From Luteolibacter rhizosphaerae (GTDB lineage Bacteria > Verrucomicrobiota > Verrucomicrobiia > Verrucomicrobiales > Akkermansiaceae): a stretch of 64,000 bases of DNA. Below the pieces are notes generated by a model. The model did no database searches. It saw nothing but the letters and a program-made list of their open reading frames with translations, and was not told the origin of the DNA. The DNA is taken from the NCBI RefSeq assembly GCF_025950095.1, contig NZ_JAPDDR010000003.1, positions 310,001 to 374,000 of the forward strand. Direction: 5' to 3'. A program made the translations under genes and the position numbers. Shown here one piece after another: positions 55,188 through 64,000 of this stretch (the first letter of the stretch is position 1; every line of letters starts with the position of its first letter).

Positions 55188-58133
55188 ATGGCTTCCTCCC
55201 CCTTGCATTTCGAGTCTTTCGAAGTTCTCCAGAACGACCAAGGCGAGCCTTGGGTTCTGGGGCAAGGCTCTTTCGGCACCACTTACAAGGTCCGCCACCG
55301 GTCTTTGGACCGGGTCTGCGCGCTCAAGGTCATCCGCGATGATGCCGTGCGCGGGAAAGGCCAGGGGGCCGAGAGGGAGACCGCCAGGTTCATCGGCGAA
55401 GTGAAGGCGCTGGCGAAGATGCAGCACCATGGCATTGCGGTCGTCTTCGAATATCAGGATCGGCCGGACGAAGGTTATTTCTATTATGCGATGGAGTTCT
55501 GCAAGGGTGGCAACTTGGAAGAGCTCGTCGCCCGGGAAGGTCCGCTGTCCTGGCCGGTGGCGCGCTGGATCCTGCTTCAGGTCGCGGAAGCACTGGCGTA
55601 TGCGCACGAGCGCGGCATGCTTCATCGCGATATCAAGCCTGCCAATCTGGTGCTGGCCGAGCCATGGCCCGAGCAGCAGGTGAAGCTGATCGATTTCGGC
55701 ATCCTCCAGCCGCCGCAGGGTGCCGTGGAGGGATCGAAGCTGAGTCTTTCCCATGGCTCCCACGGGGTTTTCAACGACACCACCGCAAGCCCGGAGCAAC
55801 TGCTCTCCGTGAAGCTCGATGCACGCTCGGATCTCTACTCGCTCGGCATCACGCTGTGGTGGTTGCTGATCGGGGCGAATCCTTTCGCGAAGCAGCCGCG
55901 AGCCCAGGTGATTGCGGAGCGGCTGCGCTCCGATTACGCGAACGAGTTCCCCGCGGACTTGGATCCGGAAGCCCGCGAGATCTTGCTCGGACTTTTGGCG
56001 AAGCGTCCCGAGGACCGCTTCCCTGATGCGCGGACCTTGGTTGGGCGGATCACGGACGGCGTGCTTCAGACTTCCTCGCAGGTCGCCGCCTCGGCCGCGC
56101 AGGTGACCGGCAGCCCCGCGACTTACGACGAGACCTATTCGATCCCGAACCCCGGCAGCGACCTGATCGTCAAGATGGCTCAAGCCGCGATCTATCGTGC
56201 CAAGCACATGGCCAGCGGTGAGACCGTGGCGGCGATCACGGCGGAGGCAGGCATGAGTCCGGAAACCCGCGAGGGCTTCCGCGCTGCCGCTGCCGCCCGG
56301 GAAGACTTCGGGTGCTATCGCATGCTCGATTGGTGTTCCTCGGCGAATGAGGACTACTTCATCGCCACCCTGCCGAGTGGTCAGAGCTTGCTGGATCTGT
56401 TGCGGAAGTTCGGAGCTGCCCGTGCCCAGGATGCGTTTCCGCTCCTGACGGTGCTTGCCAAATCCTTTGATGCGAGCGTGGCCCGCACGACCCGTGGCAT
56501 CCGCTTGGAGCTGGCGGATATCCGGGTCTCCAGTCATGGCGGAGAGAGTGGGATGGCGGCCTTCAGTAGTTGGGCCGATGTCGATCCCGGCTCTGCCACG
56601 AGCTTGCCCTCCTTCCAAACGGACGGCGATCAGGACGCCGCGGGAACTCTCGATATCTCGACCGCGGGACCTGCGAACCCGGCAGCCCGCTTCGCCGCGC
56701 TGATCTACCGCCTGATCTCGGGAGGCAGTCCGCCCTATGCGTCTTACTTCACCACCAGCGGCTATGTGATGGTGTCAGGCCTTTCGGAAGCAGGGAACCA
56801 CATGCTCGCGAAGGTCTTGGCCGGCGGGGATCCGGATCTGCTTGTGTCCACCTTGGTGGAGCGGCTCTCGAAATTGGAGATACAACCGCGTCGCGCGCCG
56901 AAGCAGGAGCCTGCCGCAGCACCTGTGCCGGTGGCCGTGGCGGAAGTGCCGCCGCTGCCTGTTTCTGCGCCGGAGATTCCCGCTGCGCCTCCTCCTGCGC
57001 TCCCTGTGGTTGCCCCGCCTCGTCCGCCACGGAAGGCTTGGCCGGTCTGGGTCTTGCCCGCGGCGATTGCCGGGGTCGCGTGTCTGGTCGTTCTCGGCCT
57101 GATGATCTCCGCGGCAAAGGACCGCAAGGACGCGACCGCACGCTTCGAGGCCCAGCGCTTGAAGACGGAGCAGGAAAGCGCCGCCCAGCTCAAGGCTTTG
57201 CAAGAGCGGCTCGAGACCGACGCGAAGAAGGCGGCCGAGCTCGCCGCCAAGACCCCGGAGAAAACCACGCCGCCTCCTGCTCCGGAACCACCTCGGCCCA
57301 AGGTCGACCCGGTTCCCGTGGTGACCCCGTCCCGCTCGGCGCGTCACGTGCTAGCGTCGCGGAACGCCTTGATCCCGGCCAAAGGAACGACCCGCACTGT
57401 CAAAAGCCAGTCCCAGATCACGAGTGTCCGAACGAACCTCATGTTCAACGGCCAGAAACTGGAAGGCGCTTTCTTCCGCAGGGTCAGGAATGAGGAACGT
57501 TGGGATCATGTCTCCGAGAATAAAGCGCGGTATCTCCTCAAGAATGAGGAGAACATCAGCAAGATGACGACTGCGGGACAGGAGAAGGACATGCCTTTGG
57601 ACAAGGATGCGCTGGTCGGCGTGCCCGTGTCGCTCCGCTTCTCGAATGACAAGTATCAAGCCGGCTTGGAATCGGGCAAGGCCAACTCCGCCCAGACCGA
57701 TGCACTGCAAACCTTGTGCCGGAACGCCATGGACCACGACTTCCGGATCTACACGGACACGCCGCGGAAGATCGGGGACAAGTGGAAGGTGGACCCGAAG
57801 TTCCTCACCGCGATCTTCTATGCGGAGGCGATCAAGGGCAGCTTCACGATCGAGTTCGTCGACATCAAGAACGTCCAAGGAACTCCTTGTGCGGTGCTCA
57901 AATGGGTCTTCGACATGACCGGCAGACAAGGCACTCCCGCGAATGGTGAGAAGCCCCTGAACTTGAAGCTGAAAGGGGAGGCGATCTGTTATCGCTCGCT
58001 CACGGATTTGATCGACCTCGAGGTCAGAGTCGACTCAACCATCATCTTGGACGGGCACCCGAATCCTTACTCCCGGATCATGATTGAAGGCCCTTACTCC
58101 CACCACCAGAAGACCACGATCAGCAAACGCTAG
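55188..58133 (+). CDS. Transmembrane Ser/Thr protein kinase with extracytoplasmic domain paralogous to the upstream lipoprotein
   Basis: A 981-residue Hanks-type kinase. The kinase domain (about residues 11-285) has the P-loop GQGSFGTTYKV (25-35), Lys47, catalytic Asp148 (HRDIKPAN) and Asp169 (IDFG). A second helical region of unknown role (about 325-590) and a Pro-rich linker follow. A transmembrane helix lies at about residues 618-640 (PVWVLPAAIAGVACLVVLGLM), then a coiled coil. The C-terminal outer domain (about 720-981) is paralogous to the whole mature lipoprotein encoded just upstream: HVLASRNALIPAKG, KDALVGVPV, RKIGDKWKVDP, QGTPCAVLKWVFD, EGPYSHHQKTTIS. Start ATG 55188 has a GGAAGGA Shine-Dalgarno. 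It is convergent with the P-type ATPase gene, 6 bp apart. Confidence 0.9.
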   Translation: MASSPLHFESFEVLQNDQGEPWVLGQGSFGTTYKVRHRSLDRVCALKVIRDDAVRGKGQGAERETARFIGEVKALAKMQHHGIAVVFEYQDRPDEGYFYYAMEFCKGGNLEELVAREGPLSWPVARWILLQVAEALAYAHERGMLHRDIKPANLVLAEPWPEQQVKLIDFGILQPPQGAVEGSKLSLSHGSHGVFNDTTASPEQLLSVKLDARSDLYSLGITLWWLLIGANPFAKQPRAQVIAERLRSDYANEFPADLDPEAREILLGLLAKRPEDRFPDARTLVGRITDGVLQTSSQVAASAAQVTGSPATYDETYSIPNPGSDLIVKMAQAAIYRAKHMASGETVAAITAEAGMSPETREGFRAAAAAREDFGCYRMLDWCSSANEDYFIATLPSGQSLLDLLRKFGAARAQDAFPLLTVLAKSFDASVARTTRGIRLELADIRVSSHGGESGMAAFSSWADVDPGSATSLPSFQTDGDQDAAGTLDISTAGPANPAARFAALIYRLISGGSPPYASYFTTSGYVMVSGLSEAGNHMLAKVLAGGDPDLLVSTLVERLSKLEIQPRRAPKQEPAAAPVPVAVAEVPPLPVSAPEIPAAPPPALPVVAPPRPPRKAWPVWVLPAAIAGVACLVVLGLMISAAKDRKDATARFEAQRLKTEQESAAQLKALQERLETDAKKAAELAAKTPEKTTPPPAPEPPRPKVDPVPVVTPSRSARHVLASRNALIPAKGTTRTVKSQSQITSVRTNLMFNGQKLEGAFFRRVRNEERWDHVSENKARYLLKNEENISKMTTAGQEKDMPLDKDALVGVPVSLRFSNDKYQAGLESGKANSAQTDALQTLCRNAMDHDFRIYTDTPRKIGDKWKVDPKFLTAIFYAEAIKGSFTIEFVDIKNVQGTPCAVLKWVFDMTGRQGTPANGEKPLNLKLKGEAICYRSLTDLIDLEVRVDSTIILDGHPNPYSRIMIEGPYSHHQKTTISKR

Positions 58134-58139
58134 GCGGCT

Positions 58140-60047
58140 TCATCGCCACAGCAGGCGCAGGCTGTTCAGCACCACCAGCACGGTCGATCCCTCGTGCCCG
58201 AGCACGCCGATCGGCAGCGCGATCCGCGAGCCCAATGCGGCCAAGCCTAACAGCACGACCACTCCCAGCGAGATCGCGAGGTTCTCGCGGATGATCCGGC
58301 GGCAGCGGCGGCTCAGCTTCAGCGCATCGACGATCCGCTCCAGGCGATCCTGGGTAAGCACGATGTCCGCCTGTTCCAGCACCGCATCGCTGCCACGCAG
58401 GCCCATGCCGATCGAGATATCCGCCGCGGCCAGGCTCGGCGCATCGTTCACGCCGTCGCCAGCCATCGCCACTTTCTCTCCTTCCGCGCGCCACTGTTGA
58501 ATGGCGGCTACCTTGTCGCCGGGGTGGAGTCCGGCGCGATAGTCGTCTAAGCCGAGTTCCTTCGCGATCACCGCCGCGGACTCTTGGCGGTCGCCGGTGA
58601 GCATCGTCACGCGGATGCCCTGCTGCTCCAGTTCGCGGATCAGCGGGGCGGCTTCCGCGCGCGGGGCATCGCGCAGCAGCAGGCGGCCTTTCAGATCACC
58701 CGCCGCGACGAGCACTTCCGTGAGCCCCGGCTCGGGATCGGGCAGAGCACTTAGCCATGGATCGCCGCTGAACATCGCGCGTCGACCCTGGCGCGCTTCG
58801 ATCCCGTCCACCCTACCTTCCAAGCCCTGACCTGCGATCGATTCGAAATCGCTCAGAGCGCGCTTCGTCCCCAGGTTGCGCCGCATCGCCTCCTTCACGA
58901 TCGCCCGCGACAGCGGATGCGTGGAATTCTCCGAAAGCGTCGCAGCGATGCCGATCAACTCGTCCTCCCTGCCTGCTACCGAAGCCTCGCAGGATAGAAG
59001 TTCCAGTTCGCCCTTGGTCAGCGTGCCGGTCTTGTCGACCGCCAGGCGATTCACCGTGGCCAAGTTCTCCACCGCCACCCCGCCGCGGAAAAGGATGCCG
59101 CGCCTCGCACCGGCCGCGATACCCGCCAGGATCGCACTGGGGATCGAGATCACCAGCGCACAGGGCGAACACACCACCAGCAGCGTCATCGCGCGGTAGA
59201 AAGCGGAAGGGCCCTCGCCGTGCGAGTAGAAGGCCGGGATCCCCGCGGCGAAGTGCCACCACAAGAACATCACCAGCGACAGCCCCAGGATGCCCACCGT
59301 ATAGCTCGTGCCGAAGCGATCGGTGAAACGCTGCGAGGGTGCCTTGCTCGCCTGCGCTTCCCGGATCAGGCGGATGATCCGGGCATGAGCGCTATCCCCG
59401 GGCTCGCGCGAAACCCGCAGCTCGACCACTCCCCAGGTATTGAGCGTGCCGCCGAAGACCGTGTCGCCCGTGGCCTTCTCCACCGGCAGCGATTCACCGG
59501 TCAGGGAGGATTCATCCGCCGCACTCTCGCCGCTCAGCACCGTGCCGTCCGCCGGATACTGCTCGCCGGGTAGCACCCGCACCCTCAAGCCCGCGGCCAG
59601 CTCGTTCACCGCCACTTCCTTGGTCGTGCCGTCGCCTTGCACCACCAGTGCTTGCTTCGGCGCTTCGTTGAATAGACTGCGGATCTCCCGCTCCGTTCGG
59701 GCCATCGCCATGGCCTCCAGCGCCCCGCTCAGGGAGAAGAGGAAAAGCAGCGCCGCACCTTCCCAGAAAGCTCCGATGATCGCTGCTCCTACCGCCACGG
59801 CCAGCATCAGGAAATGGATGTCCAGGCGAAGGCGGCGCAGATTGCTCAGGCTATCCAAGGCCGCCTCCCAGCCCCCGGCCAGATAGGCCATTGCATACAG
59901 CCCTAGCGCCAGTTCCGGCGGCGCGGAGGTCCGTTGCAGGATCACCCCGGCGATGGTGGCCAAGCCGCAGATGATGGCGGACCCCAGCAGCCAAGGCCAG
60001 CCGGGCTCCCCATGATCGTGGTCATGCCCATGGTTGTGATCGTGCAT
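58140..60047 (-). CDS. P1B-4-type metal-exporting ATPase (CoaT/CtpD-like)
   Basis: A 635-residue P-type ATPase with a His-rich start ([13 protein letters not shown]). It has the phosphatase motif TGES (183-186), the phosphorylation site DKTGT (339-343) and the hinge [11 protein letters not shown]. In the metal-binding transmembrane helix the motif is SPC (294-296) instead of CPC, and near the C-terminus HEGST (618-622) appears. SPC together with HEGG/S-T is diagnostic of the P1B-4 group, which exports cobalt, iron or related ions; the real substrate here is not proven. There is no N-terminal ferredoxin-like metal domain, as expected for the group. Confidence 0.88.
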   Translation of the reverse strand: MHDHNHGHDHDHGEPGWPWLLGSAIICGLATIAGVILQRTSAPPELALGLYAMAYLAGGWEAALDSLSNLRRLRLDIHFLMLAVAVGAAIIGAFWEGAALLFLFSLSGALEAMAMARTEREIRSLFNEAPKQALVVQGDGTTKEVAVNELAAGLRVRVLPGEQYPADGTVLSGESAADESSLTGESLPVEKATGDTVFGGTLNTWGVVELRVSREPGDSAHARIIRLIREAQASKAPSQRFTDRFGTSYTVGILGLSLVMFLWWHFAAGIPAFYSHGEGPSAFYRAMTLLVVCSPCALVISIPSAILAGIAAGARRGILFRGGVAVENLATVNRLAVDKTGTLTKGELELLSCEASVAGREDELIGIAATLSENSTHPLSRAIVKEAMRRNLGTKRALSDFESIAGQGLEGRVDGIEARQGRRAMFSGDPWLSALPDPEPGLTEVLVAAGDLKGRLLLRDAPRAEAAPLIRELEQQGIRVTMLTGDRQESAAVIAKELGLDDYRAGLHPGDKVAAIQQWRAEGEKVAMAGDGVNDAPSLAAADISIGMGLRGSDAVLEQADIVLTQDRLERIVDALKLSRRCRRIIRENLAISLGVVVLLGLAALGSRIALPIGVLGHEGSTVLVVLNSLRLLWR

Positions 60048-60112
60048 GGATTCGCTCGGTCATGTTAGACGATCTTCTCCGGAAGACCACGCAATAGTCG
60101 GATACGCGCCGG

Positions 60113-60358
60113 CTATTGCCTGATGAAAGCCCGCGCTGCTTGCTCGGCAAATGCCCGCGCTTCCGGTCCGGAAGTGCAGTCGCGGCCATCGTCGTTGGAT
60201 GACGCGATCTCCAGACCTGAATCCGCCCTGGAAACCGCCCACCACCAGTCGCGGTCGTTCATCTCCTCGGCTCGCAGAATCAAACCGCCCCAGAAAGCCG
60301 TGCAGTCGTCCTCAAGATCTCCGGTCCAAACAATGGGTGAGCTGGCATCGATGTTCAT
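60113..60358 (-). CDS. Small acidic uncharacterised protein
   Basis: An 81-residue protein from ATG 60358. It is acidic and Trp-rich (DDCTAFWGGLILRAEEMNDR, RDWWWAVSRADSGLEI) with a helical C-terminus. The composition and bounded ORF suggest a genuine small gene, but I recognise no family. It lies 65 bp upstream of the P1B ATPase gene on the same strand and could be its partner. Confidence 0.55.
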   Translation of the reverse strand: MNIDASSPIVWTGDLEDDCTAFWGGLILRAEEMNDRDWWWAVSRADSGLEIASSNDDGRDCTSGPEARAFAEQAARAFIRQ

Positions 60359-60494
60359 GGCTTGGTTCCGCGGTAGCATCGGGACCATTGGTATGGTTCC
60401 GTGGTCATCAAGTTTCCAGCGTCTGTTTCGGGATCTGCTTCCCTGTCCGTGCCAAAGATTGCACCCCTTCTCCCGATCCCTATGCTCCGCGCCC

Positions 60495-62552
60495 ATGCGC
60501 AAGCGGCATCTGGTTACGGCTCTCCTCACTCTCCCCACCCTGGTCCTCGCGGATGAGGGCATGTGGCTCTTCACCAAGCCTCCGGTGGAGAAAGTGAAAG
60601 CGGCCTACGGCTTCGAGATCACCCCGGCTTGGCTGGAGCATTTGCAGAAGTCCGCCGTCCGCTTCGGCACCGGCGGTTCCGGTTCCTTCGTCTCGCCGAA
60701 CGGGCTGATCCTCACCAATCACCATGTCGGCTCCGGCATGATCGAGAAGCTCAGCACTCAGGAGAGGGATCTCCGCGCCCTCGGATTCTACGCCGCCACG
60801 CTGGAAGAGGAACTCCGCTGCCCGGATCTCGAGCTGAACGTCCTCATGAGCATCGAGGATGTCACCGCCCGCGTGCGTGCAGCGGTGAAGGACGACATGA
60901 GCGCGGATGAGGCGAAACTCGCCCGCACCGCCGTGATCGGCCAGATCGAGAAGGAATCCCTGGATGCCACCGGCTTCCGCAGCGATGTGGTGAAGCTCTA
61001 CCAAGGCGGTGCCTATCACCTCTACCGCTACCAACGCTACACGGACGTCCGCCTCGTCTTCGCTCCGGACGAGCAGGCTGCCGCCTTCGGCCGGGATCCC
61101 GACAACTTCGAGTTCCCCCGCTTCTGCCTCGATATGTGCTTCTTCCGCGCCTACGAGGATGGCCAGCCCGTGAAGAGCGAGCACTTCCTGAAGTGGAATG
61201 CCCAAGGCGCGGAGGAGGGCGAACTCGTATTCGTGGCAGGCCACCCCGGTCGTACCAACCGCCTCGCCACCCACGCCGAACTGGAAGACATGCGCGACCA
61301 CGGCATGTCCGGCAAGCTGGAGCAGATCTATCGCTCGGAAGCTCTGCTCGAAGCATGGGCCAGCCGCGATCGTGAGAACCGCCGCCGCGCGACGGGAGCG
61401 ATCACCGGCATCCGCAACGGCCGCAAGGCCGTCCTCGCCGGGCTCGATGGCCTGCTCGATCCCGAGTTCATGGCCGCCAAGCTCGAGTCCGAGCAAAAGC
61501 TCCGGGATGCCTTCCGCGCCAAGCCCGAGTGGCAGGGGGCGGACGAGGCCTTCCAAGAGATCTCCGCCGCGCTCAAGTCCGGCGAGCCCCGCGAACTCCG
61601 CGCCCGCATGCTGGAAGGCGGCGAAGCCTTCGCGACCGGCTTTTTCGGCATCGCCCGCACGCTTGTTAGGGCCGCGGATGAATACCCGAAGGAGAACTCC
61701 CGCCGCCTGCGCGAGTTCCAAGAGGCAGGCCGCATCTCGCTTGAGCTCGACCTCTTCTCCAACGAGCCGATCTACCGGGACATGGAGACGCTGAAGCTTG
61801 CGAACTCCCTCATGGTGCTCTGCGCCAAGCTCGGGGCGAACAACGACCTGGTGGAGAAGATCATGGCTGGCAAGGCGCCGCAGGAGCGTGCCGCGGAACT
61901 CATCGCAGGCACCAAGCTGGACGATGTCTCCGTGCGCAAATCCCTCTACGAGGGCGGCAAGGCGGCGATTGACGCCTCTTCCGATCCCATGATCTTGCTG
62001 GCCAAGCTTGTCGATGGTCCTGCCAGGGTAGAGCGCGATCACCTGGAGGAAGAAGCCGAGATCCTGCTCCAGGCCCACGAGAAGATCGCCACCGCCCGCT
62101 TCGCCATCGAGGGGGATTCCACTTATCCCGATGCTACCTTCAGCCTGCGCCTCGCCTATGGCGTGGTGAAGGGCTATCAGGAGAGCGGAGCGAATGTGCC
62201 ATGGGCTACCACTTTGGGCGGGCTCTTCGAGCGCTCGGAATTGCAGGGCAATGTCGAACCCTTCGATCTCCCGCAGCCGTGGAAGGCGGCGCAAGACAAG
62301 ATCAACCGCAAGGCGGAGTTTAACTTCATCTGCACCGCGGACATCACCGGTGGCAACTCCGGCAGCCCGGTGGTCAACAAGGCCGGTGAACTTGTCGGCC
62401 TGATCTTCGATAGCAATGCTCCCGGCCTGAAGCTCGGTTACGGCTACAAGGAAGGGAACGGTCGCGCCGTTTCCGTTCACTCCGCCGGCATGCTGGAAGC
62501 GCTCGATACCATCTACGGGGCGAAGCGCGTGCTGGAAGAACTCGAGAAGTAG
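60495..62552 (+). CDS. S46-family dipeptidyl-peptidase
   Basis: A 685-residue exported serine peptidase of the DPP7/DPP11 type. A signal peptide (residues 1-19, ending VLA) is followed by DEGMWLFTKPPVEKVKAAYG. The catalytic motifs are TNHHV (residues 74-78) and GNSGSP with Ser622. S46 enzymes release dipeptides in the periplasm or at the outer surface of bacteria that live on protein. Which side chain is preferred (DPP7 or DPP11 type) cannot be read off. Start ATG 60495 is preferred to an upstream frame. trmL follows after 5 bp. Confidence 0.92.
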   Translation: MRKRHLVTALLTLPTLVLADEGMWLFTKPPVEKVKAAYGFEITPAWLEHLQKSAVRFGTGGSGSFVSPNGLILTNHHVGSGMIEKLSTQERDLRALGFYAATLEEELRCPDLELNVLMSIEDVTARVRAAVKDDMSADEAKLARTAVIGQIEKESLDATGFRSDVVKLYQGGAYHLYRYQRYTDVRLVFAPDEQAAAFGRDPDNFEFPRFCLDMCFFRAYEDGQPVKSEHFLKWNAQGAEEGELVFVAGHPGRTNRLATHAELEDMRDHGMSGKLEQIYRSEALLEAWASRDRENRRRATGAITGIRNGRKAVLAGLDGLLDPEFMAAKLESEQKLRDAFRAKPEWQGADEAFQEISAALKSGEPRELRARMLEGGEAFATGFFGIARTLVRAADEYPKENSRRLREFQEAGRISLELDLFSNEPIYRDMETLKLANSLMVLCAKLGANNDLVEKIMAGKAPQERAAELIAGTKLDDVSVRKSLYEGGKAAIDASSDPMILLAKLVDGPARVERDHLEEEAEILLQAHEKIATARFAIEGDSTYPDATFSLRLAYGVVKGYQESGANVPWATTLGGLFERSELQGNVEPFDLPQPWKAAQDKINRKAEFNFICTADITGGNSGSPVVNKAGELVGLIFDSNAPGLKLGYGYKEGNGRAVSVHSAGMLEALDTIYGAKRVLEELEK

Positions 62553-62557
62553 TCGCC

Positions 62558-63022
62558 ATGCTCCACATCGTCCTCGTCGCTCCCGAGATCCCGCACAATG
62601 CCGGTGCGGCGGGCCGTCTCGCGCTCGCCACCGGCTCGCGCCTGCATCTGGTCAAGCCGCTCGGCTTCTCCTTGGATGACAAGCATGTGAAGCGCACCGG
62701 GCTGGATTACTGGAAGGACGTGGACCTCCATGTCTGGGAATCCTTCGAGGAGCTGAAGGCCGCCGCCGATCCTGCCGCAAGGTACTGGTACCTTAGTACT
62801 AAAACCACGCGCGCCCATTGGGATGCCGATTTCAAGGATGGCGACTACCTGGTCTTCGGCTGCGAGACCCGCGGCTTGCCGGAGTCGGTGGTGCAGGCCG
62901 CCGGGGATCACGGCCTGCGCATCCCCATGGTGGATGGCGGCACCCGCAGTCTGAACCTCTCGACCGCCGTTGCGATCACGCTTTACGAAGCCGTCCGCCA
63001 GCGTTCCGTCGTATCTAACTGA
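62558..63022 (+). CDS. trmL: tRNA (cytidine/uridine-34-2'-O)-methyltransferase
   Basis: A 154-residue SPOUT methyltransferase that modifies the wobble position of tRNA-Leu. Motifs: VAPEIPHNAGAAGRLA (motif 1 equivalent), KRTGLDYWKD, the SAM-binding knot with VFGCETRGLPE, and RSLNLSTAVAIT near the C-terminus, all of which match TrmL. Its length of about 155 residues is normal. It follows the S46 peptidase gene by 5 bp in the same direction. Confidence 0.95.
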   Translation: MLHIVLVAPEIPHNAGAAGRLALATGSRLHLVKPLGFSLDDKHVKRTGLDYWKDVDLHVWESFEELKAAADPAARYWYLSTKTTRAHWDADFKDGDYLVFGCETRGLPESVVQAAGDHGLRIPMVDGGTRSLNLSTAVAITLYEAVRQRSVVSN

Positions 63023-63089
63023 TTGAGACGAAGGGGGATATTCTAACATCTTGAGGATATCGTCTCTTCCCTATATGCGGGGAAGCTCC

Positions 63090-64000
63090 ATGAACCGCAC
63101 CCGGCTCTTCTCCCGTGCCGCGGCACTCCTGGCCCTGGCAGCCTCCTTCCTCTCCCCGGCTGTCGCGGACCAGTTGCCCTTCACCGCAAATCAAGTCGCC
63201 CAGCTGGCCTACAACCAAGGCTTCCGCGGTGGCTCGCTGATGACCGCGGTCGCAGTGGCCTCCGCCGAGTCATCCTTCGATCCGGATGCGGTCTGCAATA
63301 ACCTGCATGAGATCGATGCGGCGAACAACCCGCTCTTCTATCCGAACGGCAAGCCGCGCATCGCGATCATCGCCACCTACGACGGCACCATGCTGCCGCT
63401 CAATCAGATCTATAACTTGAGCTCGGGCGGCCGGGGCAGGGTGATCGGTCATTGCCGCGGGCTATGGCAGGTCAATAGCCTGCAGCATCCGACCATCAGG
63501 GATTCGGACACCTTCACGCCCTCCATCGCAGTGCGGCGTGCATGGGGGATCTCGCGCGGCGGACGCTTCTGGGGCAAATGGACCAGCGTGGTGACCGGCA
63601 CCGCATGGGAGCCGACCCGTCTTTCCGCCGCGCGTGCAGCGGCTCGTGCCATCGACCCCACCGTGCTGCAGCAGAATGCGCCGGTCGGCACGCGCGTGCG
63701 CGCATGGACCACCGGCGGCGGGGTGCGCGCCACGCCGGGCGGGACCTTCCACCGCGGGATCCGCCTCGGCGATACTGGCACCATCCTTGCCGGGCCGGTG
63801 ATCGCGTCCATCACGCAGGGACCTCTGACTAGCCAGCACCTGTGGTATCAGGTCCAGTGGGACCACGGCACCACCGGCTGGTGCGTGGAGGAGTATCTCA
63901 CCCAGACCACGCTCCCGGTTCAGAATGCCTCCCCAGCCTACAATCCGATTCCTGCGGATGGCCAGGTGCGCATGCCGGTGGCGGGAGTCACCCTCGACTG
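63090..64000 (+). CDS. Secreted lysozyme-fold/transglycosylase-like protein with SH3-type domain (C-terminus beyond window)
   Basis: A signal peptide (residues 1-26, ending AVA) is followed by a soluble lytic transglycosylase-like segment with SLMTAVAVASAESSFDPDAV; Glu60 is the likely catalytic acid. After about 130 residues (HCRGLWQVNSLQHPTI) a Gly-rich SH3-like region appears (GVRATPGGTFHRGIRLGDTG, WYQVQWDHGTTGWCVEEYL). The frame stays open to the right edge. It should act on peptidoglycan in the periplasm. The start at 63090 has a GGGGAAG Shine-Dalgarno; an ATG 15 bases upstream is in frame but poorer. Confidence 0.75.
   Translation, partial: MNRTRLFSRAAALLALAASFLSPAVADQLPFTANQVAQLAYNQGFRGGSLMTAVAVASAESSFDPDAVCNNLHEIDAANNPLFYPNGKPRIAIIATYDGTMLPLNQIYNLSSGGRGRVIGHCRGLWQVNSLQHPTIRDSDTFTPSIAVRRAWGISRGGRFWGKWTSVVTGTAWEPTRLSAARAAARAIDPTVLQQNAPVGTRVRAWTTGGGVRATPGGTFHRGIRLGDTGTILAGPVIASITQGPLTSQHLWYQVQWDHGTTGWCVEEYLTQTTLPVQNASPAYNPIPADGQVRMPVAGVTLD

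Overview
The window is GC-rich bacterial chromosome, most likely from a member of the Verrucomicrobiota close to Luteolibacter/Verrucomicrobiaceae. This is inferred from content, not from a marker-gene match. The pointers are two PEP-CTERM proteins, DUF4394 and DUF5060 proteins, very large secreted carbohydrate-active proteins, a long-form IspG, many starts without a clear Shine-Dalgarno, and a Ser/Thr kinase with an extracytoplasmic domain. I found no tRNA, rRNA, CRISPR array, insertion sequence or phage genes.

Left part (1-4.6 kb): a minus-strand run of a prenyltransferase-repeat protein (cut by the left edge), an HlyD-like adaptor and a spermidine-synthase-like protein, then HU with its own terminator and a YiiX-like papain-fold hydrolase. 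From 4.7 to 12.7 kb lies a complete F1Fo ATP synthase operon (atpB-E-F-H-A-G-[two lipoproteins]-D-C). It has a perfect CRP-type palindrome at its promoter, a strong hairpin after atpE, a short delta subunit, and two putative lipoprotein genes between atpG and atpD. It ends at a terminator followed by a 25-bp inverted repeat.

Middle (12.9-33.4 kb): mostly single housekeeping and envelope genes. These include a PEP-CTERM protein, a TraB-like protein, a two-copy DUF4394 protein, ispG-clpS-DUF2017, a GT9 glycosyltransferase, a DUF1287 protein lacking the expected cysteine, a SASA esterase overlapping a small tyrosine phosphatase, a LysR regulator divergent from a ferredoxin, an RlmM-like methyltransferase, a large secreted glutaminase-family protein, ThuA and GNAT proteins.

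Right-centre (33.7-53.2 kb): a polysaccharide and surface region. It holds a LamG/zincin-like 1185-aa protein, a PIG-L deacetylase with a GT4 glycosyltransferase, a PL11 rhamnogalacturonan lyase, a GspF/PilC protein, a PEP-CTERM protein, and two tandem paralogous DUF5060/glycosidase-like giants of 2051 and 1049 aa. Three large secreted proteins in the window share a similar C-terminal module ending in aromatic-Arg-Val/Ile-x-x-Pro.

Right end (53.3-64 kb): an AlkA-type glycosylase, then what I consider the most novel unit. A lipoprotein (54118-55029) is followed by a transmembrane Ser/Thr kinase (55188-58133) whose roughly 262-residue outer domain is clearly homologous to the whole mature lipoprotein. 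After it come a P1B-4-type metal-exporting ATPase, a small acidic protein, an S46 dipeptidyl-peptidase, TrmL and a lysozyme-fold/SH3-like protein cut by the right edge. All names rest on motifs and family knowledge; no database search was run.
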